Source of the DNA: Kyrpidia sp.
Lineage (GTDB): Bacteria; Bacillota; Bacilli; Kyrpidiales; Kyrpidiaceae
Assembly (NCBI GenBank): GCA_029960885.1
Contig: JASBVV010000045.1
Coordinates: 1 to 55,963, forward strand
Length of the DNA stretch: 55,963 nt
Reading direction: 5' to 3'
Positions 18,252-26,417 of the stretch are shown here, piece after piece. Every line of letters starts with the position of its first letter. The stretch's first letter is position 1. The notes below the pieces were generated by a model. That model had not been told where the DNA came from and made no database searches. It was given only the letters and a program-made list of their open reading frames with translations. Both the position numbers and the translations under genes were made by a program.

Positions 18252-20336
18252 GTGACGATGACGGAGGGCCCGATTCTCGACCGGCCGGTGACGTTCTTGC
18301 CGGGGATCGGTCCCCGGCGGGCCGCTGCTCTTGAACAATTGGGGATTCGGTCGATTCGGGATCTTTTACATCATTATCCGTTTCGCTACGAGGACCTGCA
18401 GATCCGCGGGATCCGGGAATGGGAGGACGGCCGGCGTATTGCCGTCGAGGGGATTCTGGCGGGCGCGCCCCGGGTGCGCTTGGGCGGACGGGTTCCGGTC
18501 ATCACGGTGCAGGTGGAGTGTCGGGGCACCCGGCTGTACGCCGTATGGTTTCGGCAGCCCCATGTGGTCGATCGGTTGAAACAGCATCGGCGATGGCGAT
18601 TCGTGGGCCGTTGGCAGGCCGCCCGGCGCAGCGTGGTGGTGGATCACATGGAGCCGGTTCCTGAGGACCGGGACCGGGCCGGCGCGTCCTTGCACGCCGG
18701 CCGGATCGCGCCGGTCTACCGGGTGACCGCCAACCTGAAACCCCGATGGTTGCGCACGTGGATTGCCGCGGCCCTGAAATCCGGCGAACAAGCCATCGTC
18801 GACCCTCTCCCCTGGCAGTGGAGGGCGAAACTCGGACTGATGGGCCGGGCCGAAGCCCTCCGGGAGATTCATTTTCCCGGGGATTGGGAGCGGCTGCGCC
18901 GGGCGAGGGAACGGCTGGTGTACGACGAATGTCTGGAGTTCCAACTGCCTCTTCAGTACATCCGGTGGAGCCAAAGACGTCGGCGGGCCCGCAGTCTGCG
19001 ACTGACCCGGGCCCAGTGGGAAACGTTTTTGGCGGCGCTGCCTTTCGCGCCCACCGAAGGCCAGCGGCGGGTTTTGCGCGAGGTGGCTGGAGAATTGGCC
19101 GGGGACTCGCCCATGCGCCGCTTGGTCCTCGGAGATGTGGGTTCGGGCAAGACTGTCATTGCCGCGGCGGCCCTCTACGCCGCCGCGGCGTCGGGCGGAC
19201 AGGGGGTGTTTCTGGCTCCCACGGAGATTCTGGCCGAACAGCACGCTCGGACATTGTCCAGGTGGTTTTCGGCGTGCGGCATTCCGGTATGGTTGTTGAC
19301 CGGACGGACGGCAGAGAAGCGCCGGGCCGCTTGTTTTGCCGATATCGCCGCCGGAACTCCCGGGATTCTCGTGGGAACCCACGCCGTGTTGGGGGACGTC
19401 CCCTATGCGGGACTTCGAGTGGCGGTGTGCGATGAGCAGCACCGGTTCGGCGTGGTGCAGCGCATGGCCCTCACCCGGCCGGATGAATCGATCCACCTGT
19501 TGTCCATGTCGGCGACCCCGATCCCGCGCACCTTGGCCATGGCTTTATACGGGGATGTGGACGTATCCATCCTTCCCGGAAGACCGGACGCCGCCGCCCG
19601 GCGCACCACCCGATGGTTGCCCCTGGATCGAGAGGAAGACGCCGTTCTCGAGGTGCGGGCGCGACTGGCCCGGGGGCAGCGGGCTTATGTAGTGGCGCCG
19701 GCCATCGGCCGAGAGGCCGAGCATCGGCGATCCCAGGCGGATGTGACCTCCTTGTTCGCCTCGTTCCGGGACAAATTGGCCGGATTCTCGGTGGGATTGC
19801 TCCATGGGCGGATGTCCGGAGCCGACAAGGAGCGGATGATGCGGGCGTTTGCCGAGGGGGAGATCCAGGTCCTGGTGGCGACCACCATCGTGGAGGTGGG
19901 AGTGGATGTTCCCGAGGCCACGGCCATGCTCATCTATCACGCCGAGCGATTCGGCCTCAGCCAGTTGCATCAGTTGCGGGGGCGCATCGGACGCCGGGGA
20001 GACGACGCCGTCTGCTTCGTCCTGACCGGCCGGCTTACGGACCTGGGACGCCGGAGAATCGAAGCTTTTTGCGCCACGGACGACGGTTTTCTCCTGGCCA
20101 AAAAAGATCTTGAACTGCGCGGCCCCGGGGAGTGGATCGGACAGGCGCAAAGCGGTTGGCCGGCCTTTGCCCTGGTGGATTTGGTCAAAGACGAACCGTG
20201 GATGCGCCGGGCCAAGCGCCATGCCTACCGGTTGGTTCAGAGCCGAGATTTTTGGCTTCTGCCGGCCTTCGGGCCCCTGCGGGCGCACCTTCGCCGCCGG
20301 GTGGGGTGTGAGGGGGATCTCTCGGTTCAGGGATGA
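18252..20336 (+). CDS. recG: ATP-dependent DNA helicase RecG
   Basis: RecG regresses stalled forks and branch-migrates Holliday junctions. The protein has 694 residues: an N-terminal wedge/OB domain, then a superfamily 2 helicase with Walker A GDVGSGKT near residue 294 and DEQHRFGVVQR near 393. MSATPIPRTLAMALYGDVD and QLRGRIGR follow. GTG 18252 is used, 7 nt after the fakA stop; ATG 18258 is possible. In B. subtilis sdaAB-sdaAA separate yloV and recG; here they are absent. Its 3' end overlaps a convergent small gene by 10 nt. Confidence 0.96.
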   Translation: MTMTEGPILDRPVTFLPGIGPRRAAALEQLGIRSIRDLLHHYPFRYEDLQIRGIREWEDGRRIAVEGILAGAPRVRLGGRVPVITVQVECRGTRLYAVWFRQPHVVDRLKQHRRWRFVGRWQAARRSVVVDHMEPVPEDRDRAGASLHAGRIAPVYRVTANLKPRWLRTWIAAALKSGEQAIVDPLPWQWRAKLGLMGRAEALREIHFPGDWERLRRARERLVYDECLEFQLPLQYIRWSQRRRRARSLRLTRAQWETFLAALPFAPTEGQRRVLREVAGELAGDSPMRRLVLGDVGSGKTVIAAAALYAAAASGGQGVFLAPTEILAEQHARTLSRWFSACGIPVWLLTGRTAEKRRAACFADIAAGTPGILVGTHAVLGDVPYAGLRVAVCDEQHRFGVVQRMALTRPDESIHLLSMSATPIPRTLAMALYGDVDVSILPGRPDAAARRTTRWLPLDREEDAVLEVRARLARGQRAYVVAPAIGREAEHRRSQADVTSLFASFRDKLAGFSVGLLHGRMSGADKERMMRAFAEGEIQVLVATTIVEVGVDVPEATAMLIYHAERFGLSQLHQLRGRIGRRGDDAVCFVLTGRLTDLGRRRIEAFCATDDGFLLAKKDLELRGPGEWIGQAQSGWPAFALVDLVKDEPWMRRAKRHAYRLVQSRDFWLLPAFGPLRAHLRRRVGCEGDLSVQG

Positions 20337-20479
20337 TCCCGGGGATGCCCCGGGGCGGTGGACCGGCCGTTTCTTTGTTTCGCCGGAGGCAGTTGCAACA
20401 TGAAGAACACCTGAAAAGCCAGGACGAGAACGAAAAAGAGCGCGCCGACCACCATGACTTCGGTCAGAGACAGTTGCAC
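20327..20479 (-). CDS. small single-pass membrane protein, hypothetical
   Basis: A 50-codon frame opposes recG and overlaps its stop tail to tail. The product begins VQLSLTEVMVVGALFFVLVL and continues hydrophobic to about residue 30, one clear transmembrane helix. A basic, proline-rich cytosolic-type tail of 20 residues follows. The GTG start (complement of 20477-20479) has GAGGTGG 4-5 nt upstream. I do not recognise the family. Support comes from the ribosome binding site, the helix and the location in an otherwise empty interval. No promoter was firmly identified. Confidence 0.5.
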   Translation of the reverse strand: MQLSLTEVMVVGALFFVLVLAFQVFFMLQLPPAKQRNGRSTAPGHPRDHP

Positions 20480-20528
20480 GATGACCACCTCGTCTCCTAC
20501 ACTGCCCGGAGAGTTTTCTTTTCATTCA

Positions 20529-20563
20529 AGAAAAATCCCCCTCGTCCGGGTCAACGAGGGGGT
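20529..20563 (-). terminator. minus-strand terminator or attenuator upstream of the small membrane protein
   Basis: The 9-bp stem CCCCCTCGT/ACGAGGGGG with an 8-nt loop is followed, on the minus strand only, by TTTTT. No minus-strand gene is visible upstream of it, so it either ends a short RNA or attenuates the transcript of the gene at 20327-20479. The rest of the 428-nt gap up to rsmD holds only the small gene and the candidate rsmD promoter. Confidence 0.6.
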
Positions 20564-20723
20564 TGTCGCATGGCCTTCGCCAGACGACACGGGAGAGGAG
20601 AAACCGGAGGAGAGCATATGGGGACACCCTGCTGCTCCACGGTTTTGCGGCGTCGGTTGACGGCCGCCGGTTATCATCATTGACCAGTTTTGGAGTTCTT
20701 ATACATGGCCCTCGGGGAAAATG

Positions 20724-20732
20724 TGGTACACT
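20724..20732 (+). promoter_or_regulatory. candidate extended -10 promoter for rsmD
   Basis: TGTGGTACACT carries an extended -10 element (TGG before TACACT) about 33 nt before the rsmD start. The -35 region at about 20704 is poor, so the call is tentative. Confidence 0.35.
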
Positions 20733-20764
20733 CATGACATGGAGCCATGACTGGAGGGAGACGG

Positions 20765-21340
20765 GTGCGGGTCATCGCGGGAACCTTGCGGGGTCACCCC
20801 TTGGCGTCTGTGCCCGGCCGGGGGACGCGCCCCACCTCCGATCGGGTCAAAGAGGCCATGTTCAGCATTCTGGGAGGTTTTCTCGACGGGGGGCGGGTGT
20901 TGGACGGCTTTGCGGGCACCGGGGCCCTGGGCATCGAGGCGATGAGCCGGGGGGCGGACCGGGCGGTGTTCGTGGAACGATCACCCGCCGCCCTGAAGGC
21001 GCTGCGCGCCAATCTCAGCCGTTGCGGCTTGGAGGGCCGCGCCCAAGTACTGCCGATGGATTTCCGCCGCGCCGTGGAAAAACTCGCATCGGGGAACCCA
21101 CCCGACAAGGCCGGCCCTTTTGAATGGATTTTCTTGGATCCGCCGTACAAAGTGGGAGGGTTGACCGATCTGTTGGTTCGGTTGGCCGTTCTGGGGTTGG
21201 CGGCGACAGACGCCGTGGCGGTGCTGGAGACGTCCGTGGACACGCTCCTCCCCGAGCGGGCCGGACCGTGGATCCAGTGGAAACGATCGACCTACGGGGA
21301 TACGGCCCTCACTTTCTATCGAAGGGAGTCGACGGAATGA
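20765..21340 (+). CDS. rsmD: 16S rRNA (guanine-966-N2)-methyltransferase RsmD
   Basis: This S-adenosylmethionine enzyme methylates G966 of 16S rRNA. The 191-residue protein begins MRVIAGTLRGHPL as is typical and shows the SAM-binding DGFAGTGALGIEA and the catalytic LDPPYK (DPPY) motif. GTG 20765 is preferred over ATG 20747 because GGAGGGA lies 5 nt upstream of it. The stop overlaps coaD as ATGA, the usual rsmD-coaD pairing. Confidence 0.95.
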   Translation: MRVIAGTLRGHPLASVPGRGTRPTSDRVKEAMFSILGGFLDGGRVLDGFAGTGALGIEAMSRGADRAVFVERSPAALKALRANLSRCGLEGRAQVLPMDFRRAVEKLASGNPPDKAGPFEWIFLDPPYKVGGLTDLLVRLAVLGLAATDAVAVLETSVDTLLPERAGPWIQWKRSTYGDTALTFYRRESTE

Positions 21341-21816
21341 TCACAGCCATTTATCCCGGCAGTTTTGATCCCATCACCATGGGCCACATGGATATCATCG
21401 AACGGGGCGCGCAAATTTTTGACGAAGTGGTGGTGGCGGTTTTAGAAAATCCGCACAAGAATCCCCTATTCTCAGTTGAGGAAAGAAAACGATTGATCGA
21501 GCGGTCCGTAGAACCGTTCGCCAACGTCCGGGTGGAGACGTTCATGGGACTCTTGGTCGACTTCCTTCGGGAAAGAGGCGCCCGGGTGGTGATCCGGGGG
21601 CTGCGGGCCGTCTCCGACTTCGAATTTGAATTGCAAAATGCGACCATCAATCGCAAGCTGTGGCCCTGGGCGGAGACCTTTTTCATGCCGACGAGCACCA
21701 ATTATTCCTACCTCAGTTCGAGTATTGTGAAAGAGATTGCCAAATACGGCGGAGATGTGTCCGGTCTTGTACCTCCCCACGTGGAGGAAGCCCTGAGGGG
21801 GAAATTCCGTCCGTAA
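21337..21816 (+). CDS. coaD: pantetheine-phosphate adenylyltransferase
   Basis: The enzyme transfers AMP from ATP to 4'-phosphopantetheine to give dephospho-CoA. The 159-residue protein has the nucleotidyltransferase motif PGSFDPITMGHMD (TxGH) and the second motif YLSSSIVKE. ATG 21337 overlaps the rsmD stop, and AAGGGAG is 8 nt upstream. In B. subtilis ylbJ follows; here it is absent and the patatin gene comes next after 99 nt. Confidence 0.97.
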   Translation: MITAIYPGSFDPITMGHMDIIERGAQIFDEVVVAVLENPHKNPLFSVEERKRLIERSVEPFANVRVETFMGLLVDFLRERGARVVIRGLRAVSDFEFELQNATINRKLWPWAETFFMPTSTNYSYLSSSIVKEIAKYGGDVSGLVPPHVEEALRGKFRP

Positions 21817-21915
21817 CACGCATCGGCGGTATGGGACCCATAGAGCCTGTCATATCATGAGAGGGGAGACGGTCGCTCGAGCGCGGCGCGACCGGCCGGA
21901 AAGGGGATCTGGACC

Positions 21916-22722
21916 GTGTCGAGACCGAAAATCGGGCTGGCTCTTGGTGCGGGCAGTGCCAGGGGGTTCGCCCACATCGGCGTCCTGCAGGTGTTGGAAG
22001 AACACCGGATTCCCGTGGACTACCTGGCGGGAGCCAGCATGGGGGCGCTGGTGGCGGCCCTGTACGCGTCGGGCATCGGGCCGGCGGATTTGGGCAAGCT
22101 GGCGATCTCCTTGCCCCGCCGATCCTGGGTGGACCCGACGGTGCCGAAGATGGGGCTGGTGTCGGGCGACAAGATCACGGAGGTGATTCGGTTTCTGACC
22201 AAGGGCATGTCCCTGGAGAAGATGTCCCCGCCGCTGTGGGTGGTGGCCACCGATCTCGAGCGCGGCGAGCGGGTGGTGTTCCGCAAGGGGCCGGCCTACC
22301 GGGCGGTCAGGGCGAGCATTTCGATCCCCGGGATTTTCGTGCCGATGGTGTCGGAGGGGCGATTGTTGGTCGATGGCGGGGTGATCGAGTGGGTGCCCGT
22401 GCGGACGGCCCGGGAGATGGGCGCGGATGTCGTGGTGGCGGTGGACGTCGGCAAGGGACAGGCCGGACCGGTTCGGCATATTTTTGACGTGATTTTGCAA
22501 AGCATCGATATTATGGAACGCCAAATGGTTAACGTTCGCCTTCCGGAGGCGGATGTCGTCATTCAGCCGGATCTGGGAACGATCGGGTCGACGGCGTTCG
22601 GCCAGGCCGAGGCGATGATCGAACGCGGCCGCGCAGCCGCTCTGGAGATGATCCCCCGGATCCTGGAGTTGATCGGGCCCTTGGGGGATGGGCACGAAGG
22701 ATCGCCTGCGGAAGGGGCGTGA
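21916..22722 (+). CDS. ylbK: patatin-like phospholipase family protein (YlbK)
   Basis: This is a predicted serine lipid hydrolase of the NTE/patatin class. The 268-residue protein contains the oxyanion-hole loop GAGSARGFAHIGVL, the nucleophile elbow GASMG and the catalytic aspartate in VDGGVIEWVP, so the Ser-Asp dyad is intact. GTG 21916 follows GAAAGGGGA. The stop overlaps ylbL as GTGA. Substrate and physiological role are unknown; membrane lipid turnover is an inference from the family. Confidence 0.9.
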   Translation: MSRPKIGLALGAGSARGFAHIGVLQVLEEHRIPVDYLAGASMGALVAALYASGIGPADLGKLAISLPRRSWVDPTVPKMGLVSGDKITEVIRFLTKGMSLEKMSPPLWVVATDLERGERVVFRKGPAYRAVRASISIPGIFVPMVSEGRLLVDGGVIEWVPVRTAREMGADVVVAVDVGKGQAGPVRHIFDVILQSIDIMERQMVNVRLPEADVVIQPDLGTIGSTAFGQAEAMIERGRAAALEMIPRILELIGPLGDGHEGSPAEGA

Positions 22723-23792
22723 CCGGCGTGCAGCGGTTCGTGCGCAGGGTCTGGAAACACTATAAAGGGTGGGTGCTGGCGGCGGCGGTGGCGGCGGTGC
22801 TGGCGGCGGTGCCGCTGCCGTATTATCTCTTCCTGCCGGGTTCGGCGGATCCGGTGGAACCGGTGGTGACGGTCCAAGGAGGGCACAAAGATGAGCGCGG
22901 GAAACTGCTGTTGACCACTGTGTACTCGCTGCCGGTCAACAATGTGTACGTGTTGGCTTACGGGCTTGTGACGGGGAGCGAGATCGAGCCGAGAGACCGG
23001 GCGACCTTCGGTCTGGACGACGAGGCCTACGAGGCACTGATGAAACAAATGATGGAGGGGTCCCAAAACAGCGCGGTGGTGGCCGCGTTGCGCTTTCTCG
23101 GCAAGCCGGTCCGTGTGGTGCAAAAAGGGGTCGAAGTCAAAGGGATTCTTCCGGAATCGGCGGCCAAAGGGCGCTTGCAGCAAGGGGATGTCATCACCGC
23201 CGTGGACGGACAGACGGTGGCCAACCAGGACCAACTGGTGCGGGATTTGAAAAATCGAAATCCGGGCCAGACGGTGCGGTTGGATGTGTTGCGGAACGGG
23301 AAGTCGATGGTGCTCACCGTGCCGCTGGTGCGGCTGTCCGGGGACAAAAACCAGGACGCGCCCCAGACGGGCCTGGGGATCCAGGCGGTCACCGTTCAGC
23401 GGGTGGAGTCCCCGGTACGCGTGGATTTTCAGACGGGCAACATCGGCGGCCCCTCCGCCGGGTTGATGTTTGCGCTGGAAATCATCAATCAACTGACGCC
23501 AGGCGACTTGACCGGAGGACACATCATCGCGGGCACCGGGACCATGGATGTGGACGGCCGGGTGGGTCAAATCGGCGGCGTCGAGCACAAGGTGGTGGCC
23601 GCCCAGCGGGCCGGTGCCGAAGTGTTTTTCGTCCCTGCCGACGTGAACGCCCAGGATCATAACGAGCGAGACGCCAAGGCGGCAGCCGGGCGCATCGGCG
23701 CGAACCTGCGAATCGTTCCGGTACGAACTCTGGCGGACGCGGTGTCCTTTTTGCAAACGTTACCGGACCTTGCGTCAAGCTCCCGCCGTTGA
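22719..23792 (+). CDS. ylbL: PDZ-domain Lon-like serine protease YlbL
   Basis: This is a membrane-anchored protease. The protein has 357 residues: one N-terminal transmembrane helix (about 18-39), a PDZ domain (about 135-210), and a Lon-type catalytic domain with nucleophile Ser246 in NIGGPSAGLM and Lys291 after GQIGGVEH. The catalytic dyad is complete. In B. subtilis YlbL helps degrade the SOS division inhibitor YneA, so a checkpoint-recovery role is plausible. GTG 22719 overlaps the ylbK stop. A consensus promoter for the next gene overlaps its own stop codon. Confidence 0.93.
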   Translation: MTGVQRFVRRVWKHYKGWVLAAAVAAVLAAVPLPYYLFLPGSADPVEPVVTVQGGHKDERGKLLLTTVYSLPVNNVYVLAYGLVTGSEIEPRDRATFGLDDEAYEALMKQMMEGSQNSAVVAALRFLGKPVRVVQKGVEVKGILPESAAKGRLQQGDVITAVDGQTVANQDQLVRDLKNRNPGQTVRLDVLRNGKSMVLTVPLVRLSGDKNQDAPQTGLGIQAVTVQRVESPVRVDFQTGNIGGPSAGLMFALEIINQLTPGDLTGGHIIAGTGTMDVDGRVGQIGGVEHKVVAAQRAGAEVFFVPADVNAQDHNERDAKAAAGRIGANLRIVPVRTLADAVSFLQTLPDLASSSRR

Positions 23793-23817
23793 CAAAATTC
23801 GGCCCCGTCGTTATAAT
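23789..23817 (+). promoter_or_regulatory. consensus sigma-A promoter for ylbN-rpmF
   Basis: A perfect TTGACA, a 17-nt spacer and a perfect TATAAT overlap the ylbL stop codon. The transcription start would be near 23824, leaving a leader of about 20 nt before ylbN. This is the best sigma-A match in the window and fits high constitutive expression of rpmF. Confidence 0.9.
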
Positions 23818-23845
23818 CAGTGCGGTTGCACACGAGGTGATCCCG

Positions 23846-24382
23846 ATGAAGCTGATGTTGCACGACCTTCGGGGACGCCCCGAAGGGATGGCGGTGCGCG
23901 GCCGTGCTTCGGTGGATGATGTGGCCCGTCGGGATTGCTCCTTGGTGGCGGTGGAACCGGTGGACGTCGAACTCAGGGCGTCGGAGGTCTCCGGCATGTA
24001 TGTGGTGGAGGGGACCTTAAGGACACGAGCCGCCTACCGGTGTTCCCGGTGTTTGACCGAGTTTTGGGAGCCTCTCGAAACGACATTCAAAGAGCGATTC
24101 GTGCGCGCGCCATGGCACGACGACGGAGTCGCCGAGGATGACGAACCGGTTCCCTTGGACGGGGATGAAGTGGACCTGGTGCCCTATGTGGAGCAGGCGG
24201 TGGTGTTGGCCCTGCCCTGGAGGCCGTTGTGCCGTCCGCAATGTGCCGGACTGTGCCCGGAATGCGGAGCAAACCTCAACAAGGGGCCCTGCGGGTGTTC
24301 GGACAAAGCGACCGATCCGCGTTGGGAGAAACTGGGCGAGTTGTGGAAAGGCATCTCCGGGTCTTCAGGCGGTTCGGGATGA
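23846..24382 (+). CDS. ylbN: YceD/DUF177 family protein (YlbN)
   Basis: DUF177 proteins are encoded next to rpmF in most bacteria and are linked to 23S rRNA accumulation. The 178-residue protein has a CSRC pair near residue 67 and the C-terminal CxxxCxxxC set in CRPQCAGLCPECGANLNKGPC, a probable zinc site. ATG 23846 is chosen because GAGGTGA lies 5 nt upstream; upstream in-frame codons would lie inside the promoter. rpmF follows after 12 nt. Confidence 0.93.
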   Translation: MKLMLHDLRGRPEGMAVRGRASVDDVARRDCSLVAVEPVDVELRASEVSGMYVVEGTLRTRAAYRCSRCLTEFWEPLETTFKERFVRAPWHDDGVAEDDEPVPLDGDEVDLVPYVEQAVVLALPWRPLCRPQCAGLCPECGANLNKGPCGCSDKATDPRWEKLGELWKGISGSSGGSG

Positions 24383-24394
24383 GGAGGTGGAAGG

Positions 24395-24571
24395 ATGGCA
24401 GTCCCTTTTCGTAAGACGTCGAAACGACGAAAACGCCTGCGCCGGACCCATTTTAAACTGCAACCGCCGGGGATGACCCCGTGTCCGCAGTGTGGAGAGC
24501 CGAAACTGTCGCATCGGGTGTGCCCGAACTGCGGCTATTATAAAGGGCGCAAGGTCGTGGAGGGCGAGTGA
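24395..24571 (+). CDS. rpmF: 50S ribosomal protein L32
   Basis: This large-subunit protein has 58 residues. It begins [19 protein letters not shown] and has a CPQC...CPNC zinc ribbon, so it is the C+ paralogue type. ATG 24395 is preceded by GAGGAGGTGGAAGG. It is co-transcribed with ylbN. The next gene downstream is fapR, the ancestral rpmF-plsX neighbourhood. A hairpin follows 30 nt after the stop. Confidence 0.96.
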   Translation: MAVPFRKTSKRRKRLRRTHFKLQPPGMTPCPQCGEPKLSHRVCPNCGYYKGRKVVEGE

Positions 24572-24601
24572 GGCGACGACAGCCGGGCTATCCGCGACAG
24601 G

Positions 24602-24645
24602 CGAGGCTGTTGAGGCGAGTGCTCAACAGCCTCGTCCCGTTTTGG
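24602..24645 (+). terminator. probable terminator after rpmF
   Basis: A perfect 12-bp stem, CGAGGCTGTTGA with TCAACAGCCTCG, encloses a 9-nt loop and is followed by TCCCGTTTT. The T tract is short and displaced, so termination may be partial. Confidence 0.65.
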
Positions 24646-24682
24646 GGCGGTTGGCGCGGGTGGCCGGAGTCGCCCGTCCGGA

Positions 24683-24711
24683 TTGCACGCAGAACCGATC
24701 TTCTGTATACT
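24683..24711 (+). promoter_or_regulatory. sigma-A promoter of the fapR-plsX-fab operon
   Basis: TTGCAC, a 17-nt spacer and TATACT lie 84 nt before the fapR start. The predicted transcription start near 24718 falls inside the FapR operator, the arrangement expected for a directly repressed promoter. Confidence 0.8.
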
Positions 24712-24714
24712 CTC

Positions 24715-24735
24715 TTTTAGTATCTGGTACTAAAA
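24715..24735. promoter_or_regulatory. FapR operator
   Basis: A perfect inverted repeat, TTTTAGTA-N5-TACTAAAA with spacer TCTGG, begins 4 nt after the -10 box. It closely matches the FapR consensus of B. subtilis, whose core is TTAGTA...TACTAA. FapR bound here should block initiation; malonyl-CoA releases it. The operon therefore autoregulates. Confidence 0.9.
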
Positions 24736-24794
24736 GCGGTGTCCCGTTTCACCCGGATGGGTGCGGGAAGCGGGTCGGCGGGGAGGGGGACGCC

Positions 24795-25391
24795 GTGGCT
24801 GTTCGGAATCGCAGAGAGAGACAGACGGCCCTGCAGGCGCTGTTGGAGAGCAACCCCTTTCTGACTGACGAGGAAATCGCGGGACGCTTCGGGGTCAGCG
24901 TGCAGACCATCCGGCTGGATCGCATGGCGCTCGGGATCCCCGAAGTGCGCGAACGCATTCGGGCCGTGGCCCAAAAGCGGTTGGAAGGGCCGCGCTCGCT
25001 GGATACCGGCGAGTTGATCGGGGAACTGATCGAGTTGGAATTGGACCGGATGGCCATTTCGATGTTTGAGATTCGAGAAGAACATGTGTTTTCTCGAACC
25101 CGCATCGCCCGCGGCCATCACCTCTTTGCCCAGGCCAATTCGTTGGCCGTGGCGGTCATTGATGCGCCGGTGGCCCTGACGGCATCGGCGGAAGTGCGGT
25201 TTGTCCGGCCGGCCTATCTGGGCGAGCGGCTGGTGGCCAAGGCGGTGGTGAAGCAGAAAAAGCGCGACCACGCCCAGGTGGATGTATGGACCCGGTCCGG
25301 AGAGGATCGGGTGTTTGAAGGAAGGTTTCTGGTGGTCCAGCCGCGCGGCGAACGGGAAGGAGTGGCGGGAAGCGGTGAAGATAGCCATTGA
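24795..25391 (+). CDS. fapR: transcription factor FapR
   Basis: This is the repressor of fatty acid and phospholipid synthesis, released by malonyl-CoA. The 198-residue protein has an N-terminal helix-turn-helix (LTDEEIAGRFGVSVQTIRLDR), a linker helix and a C-terminal hot-dog effector domain with the RGHHLFAQANSLAVAVID segment. GTG 24795 has GGGAGGGGGA 4 nt upstream. An in-frame extension upstream would cross its own promoter and operator, so it is rejected. The last 17 nt overlap plsX. It is the first gene of the operon it controls. Confidence 0.95.
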   Translation: MAVRNRRERQTALQALLESNPFLTDEEIAGRFGVSVQTIRLDRMALGIPEVRERIRAVAQKRLEGPRSLDTGELIGELIELELDRMAISMFEIREEHVFSRTRIARGHHLFAQANSLAVAVIDAPVALTASAEVRFVRPAYLGERLVAKAVVKQKKRDHAQVDVWTRSGEDRVFEGRFLVVQPRGEREGVAGSGEDSH

Positions 25392-26412
25392 TGCCATGGG
25401 TGGAGACCAAGGCCCCGCCGCGGCCATGGAAGGGGTGGTTGCCGCCGCCCGCCGGTATCCCGATGTGAACCTGGTCGTCATCGGCCGGGAGGAGCGGGTG
25501 CGGCCGTACTTGGCCGGAGCTCCGGACAACGTATCCCTGGTTCATGCCGAAGAGGTGATCGCCTCCGATGATGAGCCGGTGCGGGCGGTTCGGCGAAAAA
25601 GCCGGTCGTCCATCGTGACGGCGGCACGAATGGTTCAGGAAGGCGCGTGCGACGCCATGCTTTCCGCCGGTAACACCGGTGCCCTCATGACTGCCGGATT
25701 GCTCATCGTCGGGCGGATGCAGGGGGTGGCGCGGCCGGCCCTGGCGCCGATTTTGCCCACTCTTCGGGGGAAGGGTGTGCTCGTCCTCGATGTGGGGGCG
25801 AATATGGACCCGGAGCCGGGTCACCTGTGGCAGTACGCCGTCATGGGCAGTCTGTACGCCGAGAAAGTGCTGGGGATCGATCGGCCGGCGGTGGGGCTTT
25901 TGAATGTGGGCACCGAAGCCGGAAAAGGGAATCGTTTGACCAAGGAAACCTATCCGCTTTTGTCCCGATCGACTTTGAACTTTGTGGGCAATGTCGAGGC
26001 CAGGGACGTGTTTGCCGAGACCTGCGACGTGGTGGTGTGCGACGGGTTTGTCGGCAATGTGTTGCTCAAGACCCTGGAAGGGGTGGGCATGGGCATTTTT
26101 GTTCAATTAAAGGAGTTGTTCACGTCCACCGCGACGGCCAAATTGGTCGGGCTGCTGATGCACACGGGACTGGAAGACTTTCGCCGGCGTATGGATTACA
26201 GGGAGTACGGGGGGGCGCCCCTGCTGGGGTTGAAAGGATTGTTGGTGAAAGTTCACGGATCGTCAAATGGACGAGCTTTCGAGGTGGCCATCGGCCAAAC
26301 CCGGCGGTTTGTGGCGGAAGGGGTGACCCGATTGATGCAGGAGCGGCTGCGCGAATCCGGATTTACGGTCGGATCGGAAGACCGGGCGCCGAACCTGTGC
26401 GAGGAGGGATGA
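25375..26412 (+). CDS. plsX: phosphate acyltransferase PlsX
   Basis: PlsX makes acyl-phosphate from acyl-ACP, the first committed step toward phosphatidic acid with PlsY. The 345-residue protein begins VKIAIDAMGGDQGP and shows SAGNTGALMTAG and VGLLNVGTEAGKGN. GTG 25375 lies inside the end of fapR and gives the family N-terminus exactly; a longer in-frame start is rejected. It is a peripheral membrane enzyme. The stop touches fabD. FakA, encoded 9 kb upstream, produces the same acyl-phosphate from exogenous fatty acids. Confidence 0.95.
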   Translation: MKIAIDAMGGDQGPAAAMEGVVAAARRYPDVNLVVIGREERVRPYLAGAPDNVSLVHAEEVIASDDEPVRAVRRKSRSSIVTAARMVQEGACDAMLSAGNTGALMTAGLLIVGRMQGVARPALAPILPTLRGKGVLVLDVGANMDPEPGHLWQYAVMGSLYAEKVLGIDRPAVGLLNVGTEAGKGNRLTKETYPLLSRSTLNFVGNVEARDVFAETCDVVVCDGFVGNVLLKTLEGVGMGIFVQLKELFTSTATAKLVGLLMHTGLEDFRRRMDYREYGGAPLLGLKGLLVKVHGSSNGRAFEVAIGQTRRFVAEGVTRLMQERLRESGFTVGSEDRAPNLCEEG

Positions 26413-26417
26413 GAGGC

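Noticed and set aside
20336-20355. Palindrome of C4G4 type just after recG
   Set aside because: A short GC-rich repeat typical of the base composition; it lies inside the convergent small gene.
24492-24794. 101-codon N-terminal extension of fapR
   Set aside because: It would be translated across rpmF, the terminator, the promoter and the FapR operator; the GTG at 24795 has its own ribosome binding site.
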